46,598 nt of DNA from Leptolinea sp. (GCA_012515195.1 JAAYYW010000168.1:1-46598); one strand, 5' to 3'. Positions 35,686 to 44,147 are shown, counted from the stretch's first letter. A program made the numbers and translations. The notes: generated from the letters alone by a model not told the origin.

Positions 35686-35711
35686 AAATTCTGGATTTCA
35701 AGAAATGGGTA

Positions 35712-35720
35712 TGTTATATT
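35712..35720 (+). promoter_or_regulatory. Extended -10 of the two-component operon
   Basis: TG-T-TATATT (TATATT at 35715-35720). It lies just before AAGGAGGGG, the ribosome site of the response regulator gene. Confidence 0.5.
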
Positions 35721-35737
35721 AATCAAAAGGAGGGGCT

Positions 35738-36418
35738 ATGAAAGAACGCATCTTGATCGTTGAGGATGATGAAGCTATTGTCAAGGTGCTCCGCCGCGGT
35801 CTTGCTTATGAAGGGTACCAGGTGGATGCCGCTCTTGATGGGGAAACCGGACTGGTCATGGCTAGAGAAAATCACCCTGACCTCGTGGTTCTTGACCTGA
35901 TGTTGCCCGGAATGGATGGGCTGGAGGTTTGTCAGAGGCTGCGGGCAGGCAGTGGAAATCATTTGATATTGATGCTAACGGCGAAAGACACGATTTCAGA
36001 CCGCATCCACGGTCTTGATTCGGGCGCCGATGACTACATGGTTAAGCCTTTTGAACTGGACGAATTACTGGCCCACGTTCGCGCTCTGCTGCGTCGTACC
36101 CAGACTGAGCGGGTGCAGGTGCTGTCATTCCAGGACCTCACACTGGATACCTCCACGCGCCTTGCAGGCCGCAAGGACAGGCAGATATCGTTGACTGCCA
36201 AGGAATATGACCTGCTCGAACTTTTCCTGCGCCATCCACGGCAGGTGTTGACCCGCGAAATGATCTTTGACCGGGTCTGGGGGTATGATTTCGGCGGTGA
36301 GTCAAATGTGTTGGATGTTTATATCCGGTACCTGCGGCAAAAATTGGAAGAGGAGGGTGAATCCCGCCTGATCCACACTGTGCGCGGTGTGGGTTATGTG
36401 ATGCGCGAAACTCCCTGA
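35738..36418 (+). CDS. OmpR-family response regulator
   Basis: 226 residues. Receiver domain with acidic pocket EDDE, phosphoacceptor D53 in [12 protein letters not shown], switch threonine in MLTAKD and lysine in VKPFE, then an OmpR-type winged helix (about 130-224) with [12 protein letters not shown] and [13 protein letters not shown]. Strong AAGGAGGGG before the ATG. It overlaps the kinase gene by 1 bp (TGATG). The target genes are not known; the microprotein gene downstream of the kinase is a candidate. Confidence 0.96.
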   Translation: MKERILIVEDDEAIVKVLRRGLAYEGYQVDAALDGETGLVMARENHPDLVVLDLMLPGMDGLEVCQRLRAGSGNHLILMLTAKDTISDRIHGLDSGADDYMVKPFELDELLAHVRALLRRTQTERVQVLSFQDLTLDTSTRLAGRKDRQISLTAKEYDLLELFLRHPRQVLTREMIFDRVWGYDFGGESNVLDVYIRYLRQKLEEEGESRLIHTVRGVGYVMRETP

Positions 36419-37794
36419 TGTCGCTTCGCTTACGCCTCTCCCTGCTATACACGCTGGTGCTGGGGGGCGTGCTATTGCTCTTTGGTTCACTGGCTTACAG
36501 TCTGGTTTCGGTCACACTGCTCGACCAGACGGATGCTCTATTGGCAAAAAACGCCAACGACCTGATCCAACAGCTTCGCGTTAACGCAAATGGTCGTTTT
36601 GATTCACGGTTGATCAGCACGTATAAAACCGATGAAACTATAGTTTTCCAGGTGTGGGGGAATGACCGTGCTCTACAACTTGCCCGGCCAATGAGTATGG
36701 TCGACCCGTTGGACCGCTCACAATTTCATAATGACCGTCCGGTCTTTAACACGACCGGTGAAACAGGAAAACACATGCGGGTGTTGACCATCCCATTGAT
36801 TAACGCGCGCGGACATGCCGGACTGTTACAAATGGGTCGGAATCTGAACCTCTTTGACACCACGCTGCAAACATTGGCCGGTGTATTGATCTTGTTGACA
36901 TTCCTGTCTATGGTACTTACCGGGGTCATGACCTGGTTTGTGAATGGGCAGGCACTCGCGCCGCTGGCCACCGTGACAAAAGTCGCCACACAGATCACTC
37001 GGGCAGACGATCTCTCCCGCCGGATCCAATTATCCGGTGCCCGGGATGATGAAGTGGGAGAGCTGATCGAAGCGTTCAACCAGGTGCTTGGGCGTTTGGA
37101 AAAACTGTTTACTTCGCAGCGTCGTTTCCTGGCCGATGTAAGCCACGAACTCCGAACCCCGCTTACAGTAATAAAGGGTAATGTTGGCCTGATGCGCAAG
37201 ATGAAGACACTGGATGAAGAATCACTTTCCGGTATCGAATCGGAAGTCGATCGGCTGACCCGTCTGGTGGGTGACCTGCTATTCCTGGCTCAAGCCGAAT
37301 CTGGCAGAATGCCGCTTGACCAATCACCCGTTGAGCTTGATACCATCATGCTTGAAGTCTACCAGCAGGCAAAAACACTGGCCGGTGAACGGATGAATAT
37401 CACCATTAATGAGATTGATCAGGTGCAGGTGACGGGTGACCGCGACCGTCTGAAGCAAGTATTGCTTAACATTGCAGGAAATGCCGTTCAATATACCCCA
37501 TCCGGTGGCCAGGTGAGTTTCTCGTTACGCAAAGTGGCCGAACGGGCGCAGGTGGTTATCAGCGATACCGGGCCGGGTATCCCCGCCGTGGATTTACCGC
37601 ACGTATTTGAACGATTTTATCGCAGCGAAAAAAGCCGGAAACGAAATTTTCAGGGCGGTTTTGGGCTGGGATTGTCTATCGCGTTCTGGATCATCCGCAA
37701 TCATAATGGGACAATCGAGGTCTCTTCTACCGAGGGAAAAGGTTCTGCCTTTACAATCTGGCTTCCGCTACCCGGTGAAAAGACCAATACGTAA
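36418..37794 (+). CDS. Sensor histidine kinase
   Basis: 458 residues. First helix at about 10-33, an extracellular sensor of about 115 residues, second helix about 152-177, HAMP to about 232, HisKA with phosphoacceptor H243 in DVSHELRTPLT, and the ATP-binding domain with NIAGNAVQYTP (N box), DTGPGIP (G1) and GGFGLGLSI (G2). All the catalytic boxes are intact. It forms the cognate pair with the regulator upstream. The signal is unknown. Confidence 0.96.
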   Translation: MSLRLRLSLLYTLVLGGVLLLFGSLAYSLVSVTLLDQTDALLAKNANDLIQQLRVNANGRFDSRLISTYKTDETIVFQVWGNDRALQLARPMSMVDPLDRSQFHNDRPVFNTTGETGKHMRVLTIPLINARGHAGLLQMGRNLNLFDTTLQTLAGVLILLTFLSMVLTGVMTWFVNGQALAPLATVTKVATQITRADDLSRRIQLSGARDDEVGELIEAFNQVLGRLEKLFTSQRRFLADVSHELRTPLTVIKGNVGLMRKMKTLDEESLSGIESEVDRLTRLVGDLLFLAQAESGRMPLDQSPVELDTIMLEVYQQAKTLAGERMNITINEIDQVQVTGDRDRLKQVLLNIAGNAVQYTPSGGQVSFSLRKVAERAQVVISDTGPGIPAVDLPHVFERFYRSEKSRKRNFQGGFGLGLSIAFWIIRNHNGTIEVSSTEGKGSAFTIWLPLPGEKTNT

Positions 37795-37865
37795 TTCCGT
37801 AAACAATGGCGAAGTTAGAAGAGATTTCTGACACAGACTCTTCATTTTTGTAATCTGATTCCCTG

Positions 37866-37880
37866 TATCCAATTTGGATA
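37866..37880. promoter_or_regulatory. 15-bp palindrome, operator-like
   Basis: TATCCAA-T-TTGGATA is a perfect 7-bp inverted repeat around a single base, 55 bp upstream of the microprotein ATG. It could be a repressor site or, with its TTGGAT, part of a promoter. No hairpin-plus-T pattern, so it is not a terminator. Confidence 0.45.
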
Positions 37881-37934
37881 TACCGGGTTTTATACAGTAC
37901 AAAAGTTTTTCCGGTTTTATGACAGGAGGTCAGA

Positions 37935-38021
37935 ATGAACGCTGTCTATTTTGTTATCACATTGGTCACTACACTATTCGCGGTAATAAGCTTCGCGGAC
38001 CTGCTGGACAAGCAGGGTTAA
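37935..38021 (+). CDS. 28-residue single-helix membrane microprotein
   Basis: Short open frame with a perfect AGGAGG (37924-37929) 5 nt before the ATG, the strongest ribosome site in the neighbourhood. It encodes an almost uninterrupted hydrophobic helix (MNAVYFVITLVTTLFAV) followed by a polar, charged end (DLLDKQG), as in single-span regulatory peptides that bind membrane complexes. It lies 140 bp after the kinase gene and its last 4 bases overlap the end of the convergent DinB-like gene. It is too short for default gene callers. Partner and function unknown. Confidence 0.55.
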   Translation: MNAVYFVITLVTTLFAVISFADLLDKQG

Positions 38022-38722
38022 TTCTCGTTCAACAACCTTAATATATGGTTGATATGGTCTACTTCGTGCCAGGCAGCGCGCCTCAAAACCTTGCGTGGGC
38101 TCCAGAAAGAACCGTCTTTTCCATTGACAAGATGCTTGCCGACCAGACTATGCATTGTTGTCTCGAATAAATTGCGCGTGGCTGATAGTTTTAAATTTGT
38201 GTCGATCGGTAGAGTTGTCGAGTGTCCCGCCCCAATATTTAACCTATCCATAAAATAGATTTCAGAATCGGCAATATGGTTGAGAATTCCCCGGATGCTC
38301 CATTTCTCGCCAGGAATTTCCCTGTCCAACTTCTTATCCGGAATACTACGGGTCAAAGCCACAAGGTCTTCACGCGACCATTTAAGCCACTCAAGTCCCT
38401 GCTCTATTTCAGTTTTTGACAAAGGTTTCCAATCGGTCTGCCAGAAAGCTGTAACTGTTTTTCCCGTTGCCGAAGGCAATCCCGGATCAACAAAGGGATG
38501 ACAATCAAATGTTTCTGCCACATGGATGTCAATATCATTAAAATTGACCCAGCTTTTTTCGGCTCTTGCCTGAACGCGTTCTTTATAGCCAATGAACGCA
38601 GTGGGGAAATTGACCAGAGCAACCGCGTCATCTGACCCGTAGGCAAAGCAACCCGGGTAATCAAGCGCCCAGGCAATCGATTTGTTTTCATAATTGTTCT
38701 CAACAGCAACTTCAATTCTCAT
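38018..38722 (-). CDS. HicB-like/DinB-like protein
   Basis: 234 residues from the ATG at 38722, which overlaps the stop of the CHAP gene (TAATG). Residues 1-60 resemble the HicB-type beta-alpha fold (WALDYPGCFAYGSDDAVAL), with the PGC and acidic-Ala pattern of that family. Residues of about 100-234 are a four-helix DinB/YfiT-like domain: WSREDLVAL, LDREIPGEKWSIRGILNHIADSE and HEVDHINHI with the histidines that bind a metal. DinB-family proteins include thiol S-transferases and stress proteins; the substrate here is unknown. The fusion of the two parts is unusual. It appears to be in an operon with the CHAP gene. Confidence 0.72.
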   Translation of the reverse strand: MRIEVAVENNYENKSIAWALDYPGCFAYGSDDAVALVNFPTAFIGYKERVQARAEKSWVNFNDIDIHVAETFDCHPFVDPGLPSATGKTVTAFWQTDWKPLSKTEIEQGLEWLKWSREDLVALTRSIPDKKLDREIPGEKWSIRGILNHIADSEIYFMDRLNIGAGHSTTLPIDTNLKLSATRNLFETTMHSLVGKHLVNGKDGSFWSPRKVLRRAAWHEVDHINHILRLLNEN

Positions 38723-39816
38723 TAGATCGGATTCCCTTCCCACCCACAACGGGCGTTATTAATTGTGATCCACTGGTTGTCAAATTTACCACCATGCGGA
38801 CGCAGTCGAAGTGTATCACCGGTAAACTCAATTCGAATATCCAATCCCTTCAGACCAAAATTAGACAGGAAACGAACATCATTTCCCGCAACATTGGCAG
38901 CTTTCATTAAAGCGCAACGGATGTACGGTTCGCTGGTTACAGCGATTGCGCCTTCATTGTTGAGGGTTTGTGACAAACGGGCAGCTGATTCTTGTCCAAT
39001 ATCGGCTGCCATGCCTATGGCACCAGTCCTTTCAAGGCTGATTGTGAAAGCATCTTCAGTCCAACGCCACGTTCCATTTCCAAGCTTGGCATCGAAGAAA
39101 TAGCCATCACCGGTTGGTTCGATCAGTTCTTTCATGCGGGGAGAATGGATCCATCCCTCGGCATTATTGATAAAGTAGTGCCCTGATTGTTCGAATAGGT
39201 CCAACAAACGCACCGGAACGGGCGAAGCCGGCCTTGACTGGGTCCAGATATTTTGCTGTACGATCTCGACCTTGTTTCCTCCTACCCGATTGACAACCAT
39301 AATGTGGTCGCCCGGTTTCCGGTAGGTATAAATGATCATATCACCCACGCGCGGGGGAGTCGTTCCGCCGTTGGGTGTATAGATCAGGTCGGCAAACGGA
39401 AGGTACTTCACGGCTTCACTATCAGAAACGCTCAACGCACCTTTTTTAATCAACTTTTGTTTTTCGTGCGCCTGGTTGATCACATCGATCATATCATTGG
39501 GAATGGCAACCGTATCCGGCCAACGGCCGTTGTTGGAGATATATCCAAGTTTTTCAGCGTAAAGGCGGATCGTAAGCTCAATGCATTGGTAACAATACGC
39601 ATAGCTGCAAAAAGGGGTTATCTCCACGTAGCCTTCACGGTTCCCGGGACCAACATCCGGGTAGATCACGTTTACACCGTGACCGGCCAACCAATCAGTC
39701 CCATGCAACAGGTACCGGTCGCTCACCGGGCGGGCTGAAACAGGGGCGGATGAGAGAATGAGCGCGCAGAGCAGGATGAGAAGTATGCCTGGAATGGTCT
39801 TGGTTTTCATAGCCAT
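38722..39816 (-). CDS. Secreted CHAP-domain protein
   Basis: 364 residues from the ATG at 39816 (or 39810); the 37 upstream codons in frame are not used because the promoter lies inside them. Signal peptide ending in SAPVSA. Residues of about 65-190 form a CHAP-like amidase/peptidase domain: the catalytic Cys is probably C78 in YCYQCIEL and the His H171 in GDHIMVV. CHAP enzymes cut peptidoglycan or glutathionylspermidine. The C-terminal half, ending in WITINNARCGWEGN, is not recognised. Its transcript is near-leaderless and appears repressible by a palindrome at the promoter. The DinB-like gene follows with overlapping stop and start. Confidence 0.8.
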   Translation of the reverse strand: MAMKTKTIPGILLILLCALILSSAPVSARPVSDRYLLHGTDWLAGHGVNVIYPDVGPGNREGYVEITPFCSYAYCYQCIELTIRLYAEKLGYISNNGRWPDTVAIPNDMIDVINQAHEKQKLIKKGALSVSDSEAVKYLPFADLIYTPNGGTTPPRVGDMIIYTYRKPGDHIMVVNRVGGNKVEIVQQNIWTQSRPASPVPVRLLDLFEQSGHYFINNAEGWIHSPRMKELIEPTGDGYFFDAKLGNGTWRWTEDAFTISLERTGAIGMAADIGQESAARLSQTLNNEGAIAVTSEPYIRCALMKAANVAGNDVRFLSNFGLKGLDIRIEFTGDTLRLRPHGGKFDNQWITINNARCGWEGNPI

Positions 39817-39828
39817 TAGGTATCTTTG

Positions 39829-39858
39829 ATTATACTGACAGTCAGTGATGCAAGTTAA
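39829..39858 (-). promoter_or_regulatory. CHAP gene promoter with palindromic operator
   Basis: On the - strand: TTAACT (39858-39853), an 18-bp spacer and perfect TATAAT (39834-39829). The palindrome ACTGAC-A-GTCAGT at 39834-39846 fills the spacer next to the -10 box. Transcription should start about 5-6 nt before the ATG at 39816. Confidence 0.65.
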
Positions 39859-39923
39859 ATGCCTTGATAAAAACCCCATAAATACTTCATAAAATGCAAC
39901 CCGATCATAATAGTTACAGCCTA

Positions 39924-39956
39924 CCATTGACCTTTCTTATTGGTCAATGGTTTTTT
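39924..39956 (+). terminator. Terminator with no + strand gene before it
   Basis: CCATTGACC (39924-39932) pairs with GGTCAATGG (39942-39950), a perfect 9-bp stem followed by TTTTTT (39951-39956), on the + strand. The nearest + strand gene upstream is the microprotein at 37935-38021, 1.9 kb away. It may stop antisense transcription before the nadE operon, or be an attenuator of it. Confidence 0.75.
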
Positions 39957-40079
39957 CCAGGCATTTTGTTAAAAGCCCTGCGTTTCCAAGCTTCCAGTCT
40001 GTACAACGGCGTATGCCGGATGCCCAACAAGTTATCACGTGAATACTGATGATTGAACACCTGGCTGGAAAACTTGGAA

Positions 40080-40085
40080 TACAAT
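40080..40085 (+). promoter_or_regulatory. Leaderless promoter of the NAD synthesis operon
   Basis: TACAAT lies 7 nt before the ATG at 40093 and no ribosome site is visible between them. A -35 box could not be assigned. Confidence 0.55.
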
Positions 40086-40092
40086 AAGGCAT

Positions 40093-40962
40093 ATGAAAAT
40101 CAACCTCGCTCTTGCTCAAACGACTGCAGTGTTGGGCGGTGTTTCACAAAACCTGGAAAACCACCTTGCTCTGGCGCAAAAAGCCCGGAACGATGGTGCT
40201 GACCTGATCATTTTCCCCGAGCTTTCCCTTACCGGCTACGTGCTACAGGATCTGGTACCAACGGTGGCGCATCGCCCCATGGCAGCGGATCCTGTGTTCA
40301 AACCCCTTCTGGAAGCCAGTAAAAATATAGATCTATTGGTGGGTTTTGTGGAAGAAGATATACGCAACCGATTCTTTATCTCTGCCGCGTACCTTTCTGG
40401 TGGAGAAACGGTTCATGTGCACCGTAAAGTATATTTGCCCACCTATGGGCTTTTTGACGAAGGACGGTTTTTTGCCTGGGGTGATAGCGTGAGTGCGTTC
40501 GATACCCGTTTTGGCCGTGCCGGGGTGCTTATCTGTGAGGATTTCTGGCATTCCTCACCGCCGTACCTGTTATGGCTGGATGGGGCCGATCTGTTCTTTT
40601 TCACATCATCCTCCCCCGGCCGCGGACTGACAACAGAGCCGGCGCTGGGATCATCCATCTGGGTTGACCGCGTGTTGCAGGCATACTCCGCGTTATTCAC
40701 ATCTTTCGTCGCTCATACCAACCGGGTGGGGTTTGAAGATGGGTTGAACTTCTGGGGAGGCGCGTCTGTGTTTGATCCAAATGGAATTGAGATCGGGCAC
40801 GGGCCTTACCATGAAGAATCCCTGACCCTGGTGGAAATGGACCTCAATCAGCTTCACCGCACTCGTGCCCGTCTGCCGCTGCTGCGAGATGAACGCACCG
40901 GGCTGACAATGCGAGAAATGCAGCGGATTTTGAACTCGCAAGATTCTTTCAAGGGGAGATAA
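40093..40962 (+). CDS. Nitrilase-family amidase subunit for NAD+ synthase
   Basis: 289 residues. The nitrilase triad is visible as E43 (FPELSLTGY), K112 (HRKVYLPTYGLFDEG) and C148 (VLICEDFWH). The adjoining nadE gene, 5 bp away, encodes the synthetase, and this sequence follows the pattern of the N-terminal glutamine-amidase domain of glutamine-dependent NAD+ synthases. It should hydrolyse glutamine and pass ammonia to NadE. Alone it could be called a plain carbon-nitrogen hydrolase; the pairing is the basis of the function assigned. Start ATG 40093, leaderless. Confidence 0.85.
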   Translation: MKINLALAQTTAVLGGVSQNLENHLALAQKARNDGADLIIFPELSLTGYVLQDLVPTVAHRPMAADPVFKPLLEASKNIDLLVGFVEEDIRNRFFISAAYLSGGETVHVHRKVYLPTYGLFDEGRFFAWGDSVSAFDTRFGRAGVLICEDFWHSSPPYLLWLDGADLFFFTSSSPGRGLTTEPALGSSIWVDRVLQAYSALFTSFVAHTNRVGFEDGLNFWGGASVFDPNGIEIGHGPYHEESLTLVEMDLNQLHRTRARLPLLRDERTGLTMREMQRILNSQDSFKGR

Positions 40963-40967
40963 ACCAG

Positions 40968-41801
40968 ATGAATATAAAACTTCCCGATCTGGAAATAAAC
41001 ACAACACTGGCCAGGCAGATACTTACCGGCTTCATTCGCAGTGAGATTACCCGTGCCGGCTTTTCCCGCGCGATTATCGGGCTTTCCGGGGGGATTGATT
41101 CAGCCCTTTCTTGCTATCTGGCGGCAGAAGCTCTCGGAGCCAAGAATGTTCTGGCCATACGGATGCCTTATCAGACGTCATCACAAGAATCACTGGATCA
41201 TGCACAAATGGTTATTGACGATCTCGGTGTGGAATCACTGACCATTCCGATCACACCCATGGTGCAGCCGTATCTTGACCAGATTCCGGACATCAGCTCG
41301 TTCCGCGCCGGTAATATCATGGCACGTATGCGGATGATCGTTCTGTACGACCATTCCGCCGCCTTTAATGGACTGGTGGTAGGTACCAGCAATAAAACTG
41401 AGATATTGCTGGGGTATTCCACGCTGTGGGGAGATTCGGCCTGCGCCCTCAATCCCCTGGGTGACCTGTACAAGACCCAACTTCGCCAGTTGTCGCGCGA
41501 TATGCACATTCCGGATGTGATTGTGTCCAAACCGCCAACCGCAGATCTATGGCTGGGGCAGACGGATGAAGCTGAATTAGGCTTTACGTACGCCGATGTG
41601 GATCCGCTGTTGTACTTGATGATAGATGAACGCTATACACCACAGGAATGTATGACAGCCGGATTTGATGAATCATTTGTGGAAAAAGTGGTTGAAAGGA
41701 TACGCCGCAATCATTTCAAGCGTGTTCTCCCGCCAATCGCCAAATTAAGCAACAGGACTATTGGTTACGACTTTTTATACCTAAGAGACTGGGGTACCTG
41801 A
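40968..41801 (+). CDS. nadE: NAD+ synthase, synthetase subunit
   Basis: Amidates deamido-NAD+ with ATP, the last step of NAD synthesis. 277 residues, the length of a stand-alone, ammonia-type enzyme. The PP-loop is SGGIDS at 40-45, followed by MPYQTSSQESLDHA, VGTSNKTEILLGYSTLWGD and PPTADLWLGQTDE, all conserved. Strong context: the amidase partner lies 5 bp upstream and the MFS gene 11 bp downstream. Confidence 0.95.
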   Translation: MNIKLPDLEINTTLARQILTGFIRSEITRAGFSRAIIGLSGGIDSALSCYLAAEALGAKNVLAIRMPYQTSSQESLDHAQMVIDDLGVESLTIPITPMVQPYLDQIPDISSFRAGNIMARMRMIVLYDHSAAFNGLVVGTSNKTEILLGYSTLWGDSACALNPLGDLYKTQLRQLSRDMHIPDVIVSKPPTADLWLGQTDEAELGFTYADVDPLLYLMIDERYTPQECMTAGFDESFVEKVVERIRRNHFKRVLPPIAKLSNRTIGYDFLYLRDWGT

Positions 41802-41811
41802 CACTATCTGT

Positions 41812-43059
41812 ATGCAAAAACAGAATATTTCTATTCCACCGGCATTTAAACACCGCCGGTTTGTAATTTTCTGGCTTAGCATGATGATCTCAACAGCTGG
41901 AAGCCAGATGCAATTGTGGGCACTCTTCTGGCATTTACGCACACTTTCAGACCAGCCAATAGTCGTCAGTGGGATCGGGTTGGCTCGCTTTTTGCCCATA
42001 CTGATCCTCTCTCTGATCGGCGGGTTGGTGGCGGACATGTTCAACCGCCGGAAGGTTATGTTTGCCAGCCAGATCGTAATGACCCTGGTTTCTGCCATTT
42101 TTGGTTTGCTCACCTGTTTTGATATGATCCAGATCTGGCACATGTACATATTGACAGCTATACAGGCCGCGGCTCTGGCATTTGATATGCCCGCGCGGCA
42201 GGCGTTGATGCCCAACCTGGTTCCAAGAGAGGATTTGCCGAGTGCCTTCAGTTTGCAGTCCATGGCGTTCAATATTGGATCGGTCGTCGGGCCGGGTTTA
42301 AGCGGGATTGTTATTGCTTTACTGGGCCAATCATGGACGTATTTTATTGACGCGATCTCATTTGGGGCGGTGATAATATCTCTACTGATCATCGGTAACG
42401 TCAATCAGGAAATAAACCCCATTGTCCGTCGACAGGGGTTAAACCTGGATGCGATCAAGGAAGGTGTGGCTTTCATCCGGGCGCAGCCCATCATCCTTTC
42501 AAGTATGATCCTCGATTTCTTTGCCACCTTCTTCTCTTCGGCTAATACACTCCTGCCATTTATCACCCGAGATATTCTTAAGGTGGGCGCAGTTGAATAC
42601 GGTTGGTTATCAGCCGCCCAACCATTCGGAGCGGTGGGGGTTGGCCTGTTTTTTTCACAAAAGGCGAAAATCAGAAAACAGGGTTCACTTTTGCTTTGGT
42701 CGGTGGTCGCATTTGGTATTGCGACGATCGTATTCGGTTTGTCTCGTAATTTCTGGTTATCCCTTTTGGCTTTGGCTATCATTGGTGGTTCTGATGCCAT
42801 AAGCACGATCCTGCGGAATACCATTCGTCAGATGGTGACACCAGACGCGATGCGTGGACGAATGGTCAGTGTAAACCAGATATTCTTTATGGGCGGTCCG
42901 CAATTGGGTGAAATTGAAGCCGGGATGGTTGCCCAGGCGCTGGGTACACCCATGGCGGTCATCACCGGTGGACTGGGATGTATTCTTGCCGTGTTATGGA
43001 TTGGCAGGAAATGGCCCGCCCTTCCGGCTTATTCCGGTGAGGATGCCCAACCTGTGTGA
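41812..43059 (+). CDS. MFS transporter, EntS-like
   Basis: 415 residues with about 12 hydrophobic helices in two bundles. The loop after helix 2 has GLVADMFNRRKVM, the major-facilitator motif, and the region DMPARQALMPNLVPREDLPSA (given in outline) and VVGPGLSGIV is typical of the EntS/DUF894 efflux branch. The substrate is unknown. It begins 11 bp after nadE, so it is likely co-transcribed, though a link to NAD metabolism is not implied. Confidence 0.85.
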   Translation: MQKQNISIPPAFKHRRFVIFWLSMMISTAGSQMQLWALFWHLRTLSDQPIVVSGIGLARFLPILILSLIGGLVADMFNRRKVMFASQIVMTLVSAIFGLLTCFDMIQIWHMYILTAIQAAALAFDMPARQALMPNLVPREDLPSAFSLQSMAFNIGSVVGPGLSGIVIALLGQSWTYFIDAISFGAVIISLLIIGNVNQEINPIVRRQGLNLDAIKEGVAFIRAQPIILSSMILDFFATFFSSANTLLPFITRDILKVGAVEYGWLSAAQPFGAVGVGLFFSQKAKIRKQGSLLLWSVVAFGIATIVFGLSRNFWLSLLALAIIGGSDAISTILRNTIRQMVTPDAMRGRMVSVNQIFFMGGPQLGEIEAGMVAQALGTPMAVITGGLGCILAVLWIGRKWPALPAYSGEDAQPV

Positions 43060-43089
43060 TCTATTAAGATCGTTTGCTGTTTTTTGGGG
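43058..43089 (+). terminator. Weak terminator after the MFS gene
   Basis: GATCT (43058-43062) and AGATC (43067-43071) form a short stem overlapping the stop codon, with TTTTTT a little further on. The remaining sequence to 43220 holds no gene or clear site. Confidence 0.35.
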
Positions 43090-43222
43090 ATTCTTCTGGT
43101 TATTTGGCAATTTCCAAATATGACTCAAAACTTTTCCTGTGTTTTTGCAGGCAATTAAATAGGTCAATGCCATGTTCCCCTGCTTCTTGTAGACACTCTT
43201 TTTTTATTGTCTCTGTATGTAA

Positions 43223-43251
43223 TTGATTTTTCCATTAAATCCATCTACTAT
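43223..43251 (+). promoter_or_regulatory. Promoter of the SH3b lipoprotein gene
   Basis: TTGATT (43223-43228), a 17-bp spacer and TACTAT (43246-43251), about 35 nt before the ATG at 43286, which has GGGAAGGG upstream. Confidence 0.55.
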
Positions 43252-43285
43252 TAGGTAATAACAACTTGTACTAGGGAAGGGTAAT

Positions 43286-44101
43286 ATGCACGGTATTATT
43301 TCTAGAAAGAATAGCCGGATACTCACTCTTATCCTTATTGCGGCAATTTCCATCTCATGCAATTTCATTGAGTTTAGATGGTTGACTTCCGATTTGGATG
43401 CGCCGAAAAAACAACCAACGGAAGAGCAGGTCAAAATAATCGTTGTCACCGCGACAGTGTCTGAACCTGTCATCACTGACACGGTTGCTCCCGCTCTTCC
43501 TACGAAAATCATTTCACCCTCCAAGACACCCAATAAGGTCACAAAGATCCCAACCAGGACGTGGACTTCCGCTCCGGTCATCCAACAGGCAACCCGTACT
43601 GTTAATCCACCCACGGTTACCGTAAATGCAGATGGGATTACCGTTACAGCTGCCACAGGCAACCTCTTTATTCGCCGTGGACCGGGATTGACCTACAGTA
43701 TCACCTCTGGTCTCTCACGGGGTGTTACCACCCGGGCAGTCGGTCGCAACGAAAAGAACGACTGGCTGGCCATCGAGATTCCTTACTCAAACGGCGCGGT
43801 CGGTTGGATATCCATGGGAACAGGCTATGCCGAATTGAGCGCGAACATACAGTCACTGCCGTTATATCGATACGACGAGGCCAAACCAGCTTATATCAAG
43901 AACTGCACATTGCATGACATGACCACCCGCCCCGGGCAGTGGAACCTGCCCGCCAAGACCACACAAAAGGTCAATCCGGGGGAGTACGCGATTCTGGATA
44001 TGTCCACTGGACAGAGCAAGGTGATGGATATGGTTTTGAAGGAAGGCAATACAGGTATCATCAAAGTCGATGGAGACGGGATCAGCCATAGCTGCCCTTG
44101 A
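43286..44101 (+). CDS. SH3b-domain lipoprotein
   Basis: 271 residues. Signal sequence with lipobox ISISC near residue 30, then a Lys/Glu/Thr/Pro-rich linker to about residue 115. Residues of about 118-180 form a bacterial SH3 (SH3b) fold, with LFIRRGPGLTYSITSGL and then WLAIEIPYSNGAVGWIS; such domains usually bind cell-wall peptides. The C-terminal 90 residues are not recognised, with two Cys (NCTLHDM and HSCP) that could pair. No catalytic domain is seen, so it may be a wall-attachment or sensing protein. Confidence 0.82.
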   Translation: MHGIISRKNSRILTLILIAAISISCNFIEFRWLTSDLDAPKKQPTEEQVKIIVVTATVSEPVITDTVAPALPTKIISPSKTPNKVTKIPTRTWTSAPVIQQATRTVNPPTVTVNADGITVTAATGNLFIRRGPGLTYSITSGLSRGVTTRAVGRNEKNDWLAIEIPYSNGAVGWISMGTGYAELSANIQSLPLYRYDEAKPAYIKNCTLHDMTTRPGQWNLPAKTTQKVNPGEYAILDMSTGQSKVMDMVLKEGNTGIIKVDGDGISHSCP

Positions 44102-44147
44102 CGATTCACGTCAGTAAACCTGTAGTTTTTTCACTGCAAAGTATAAT

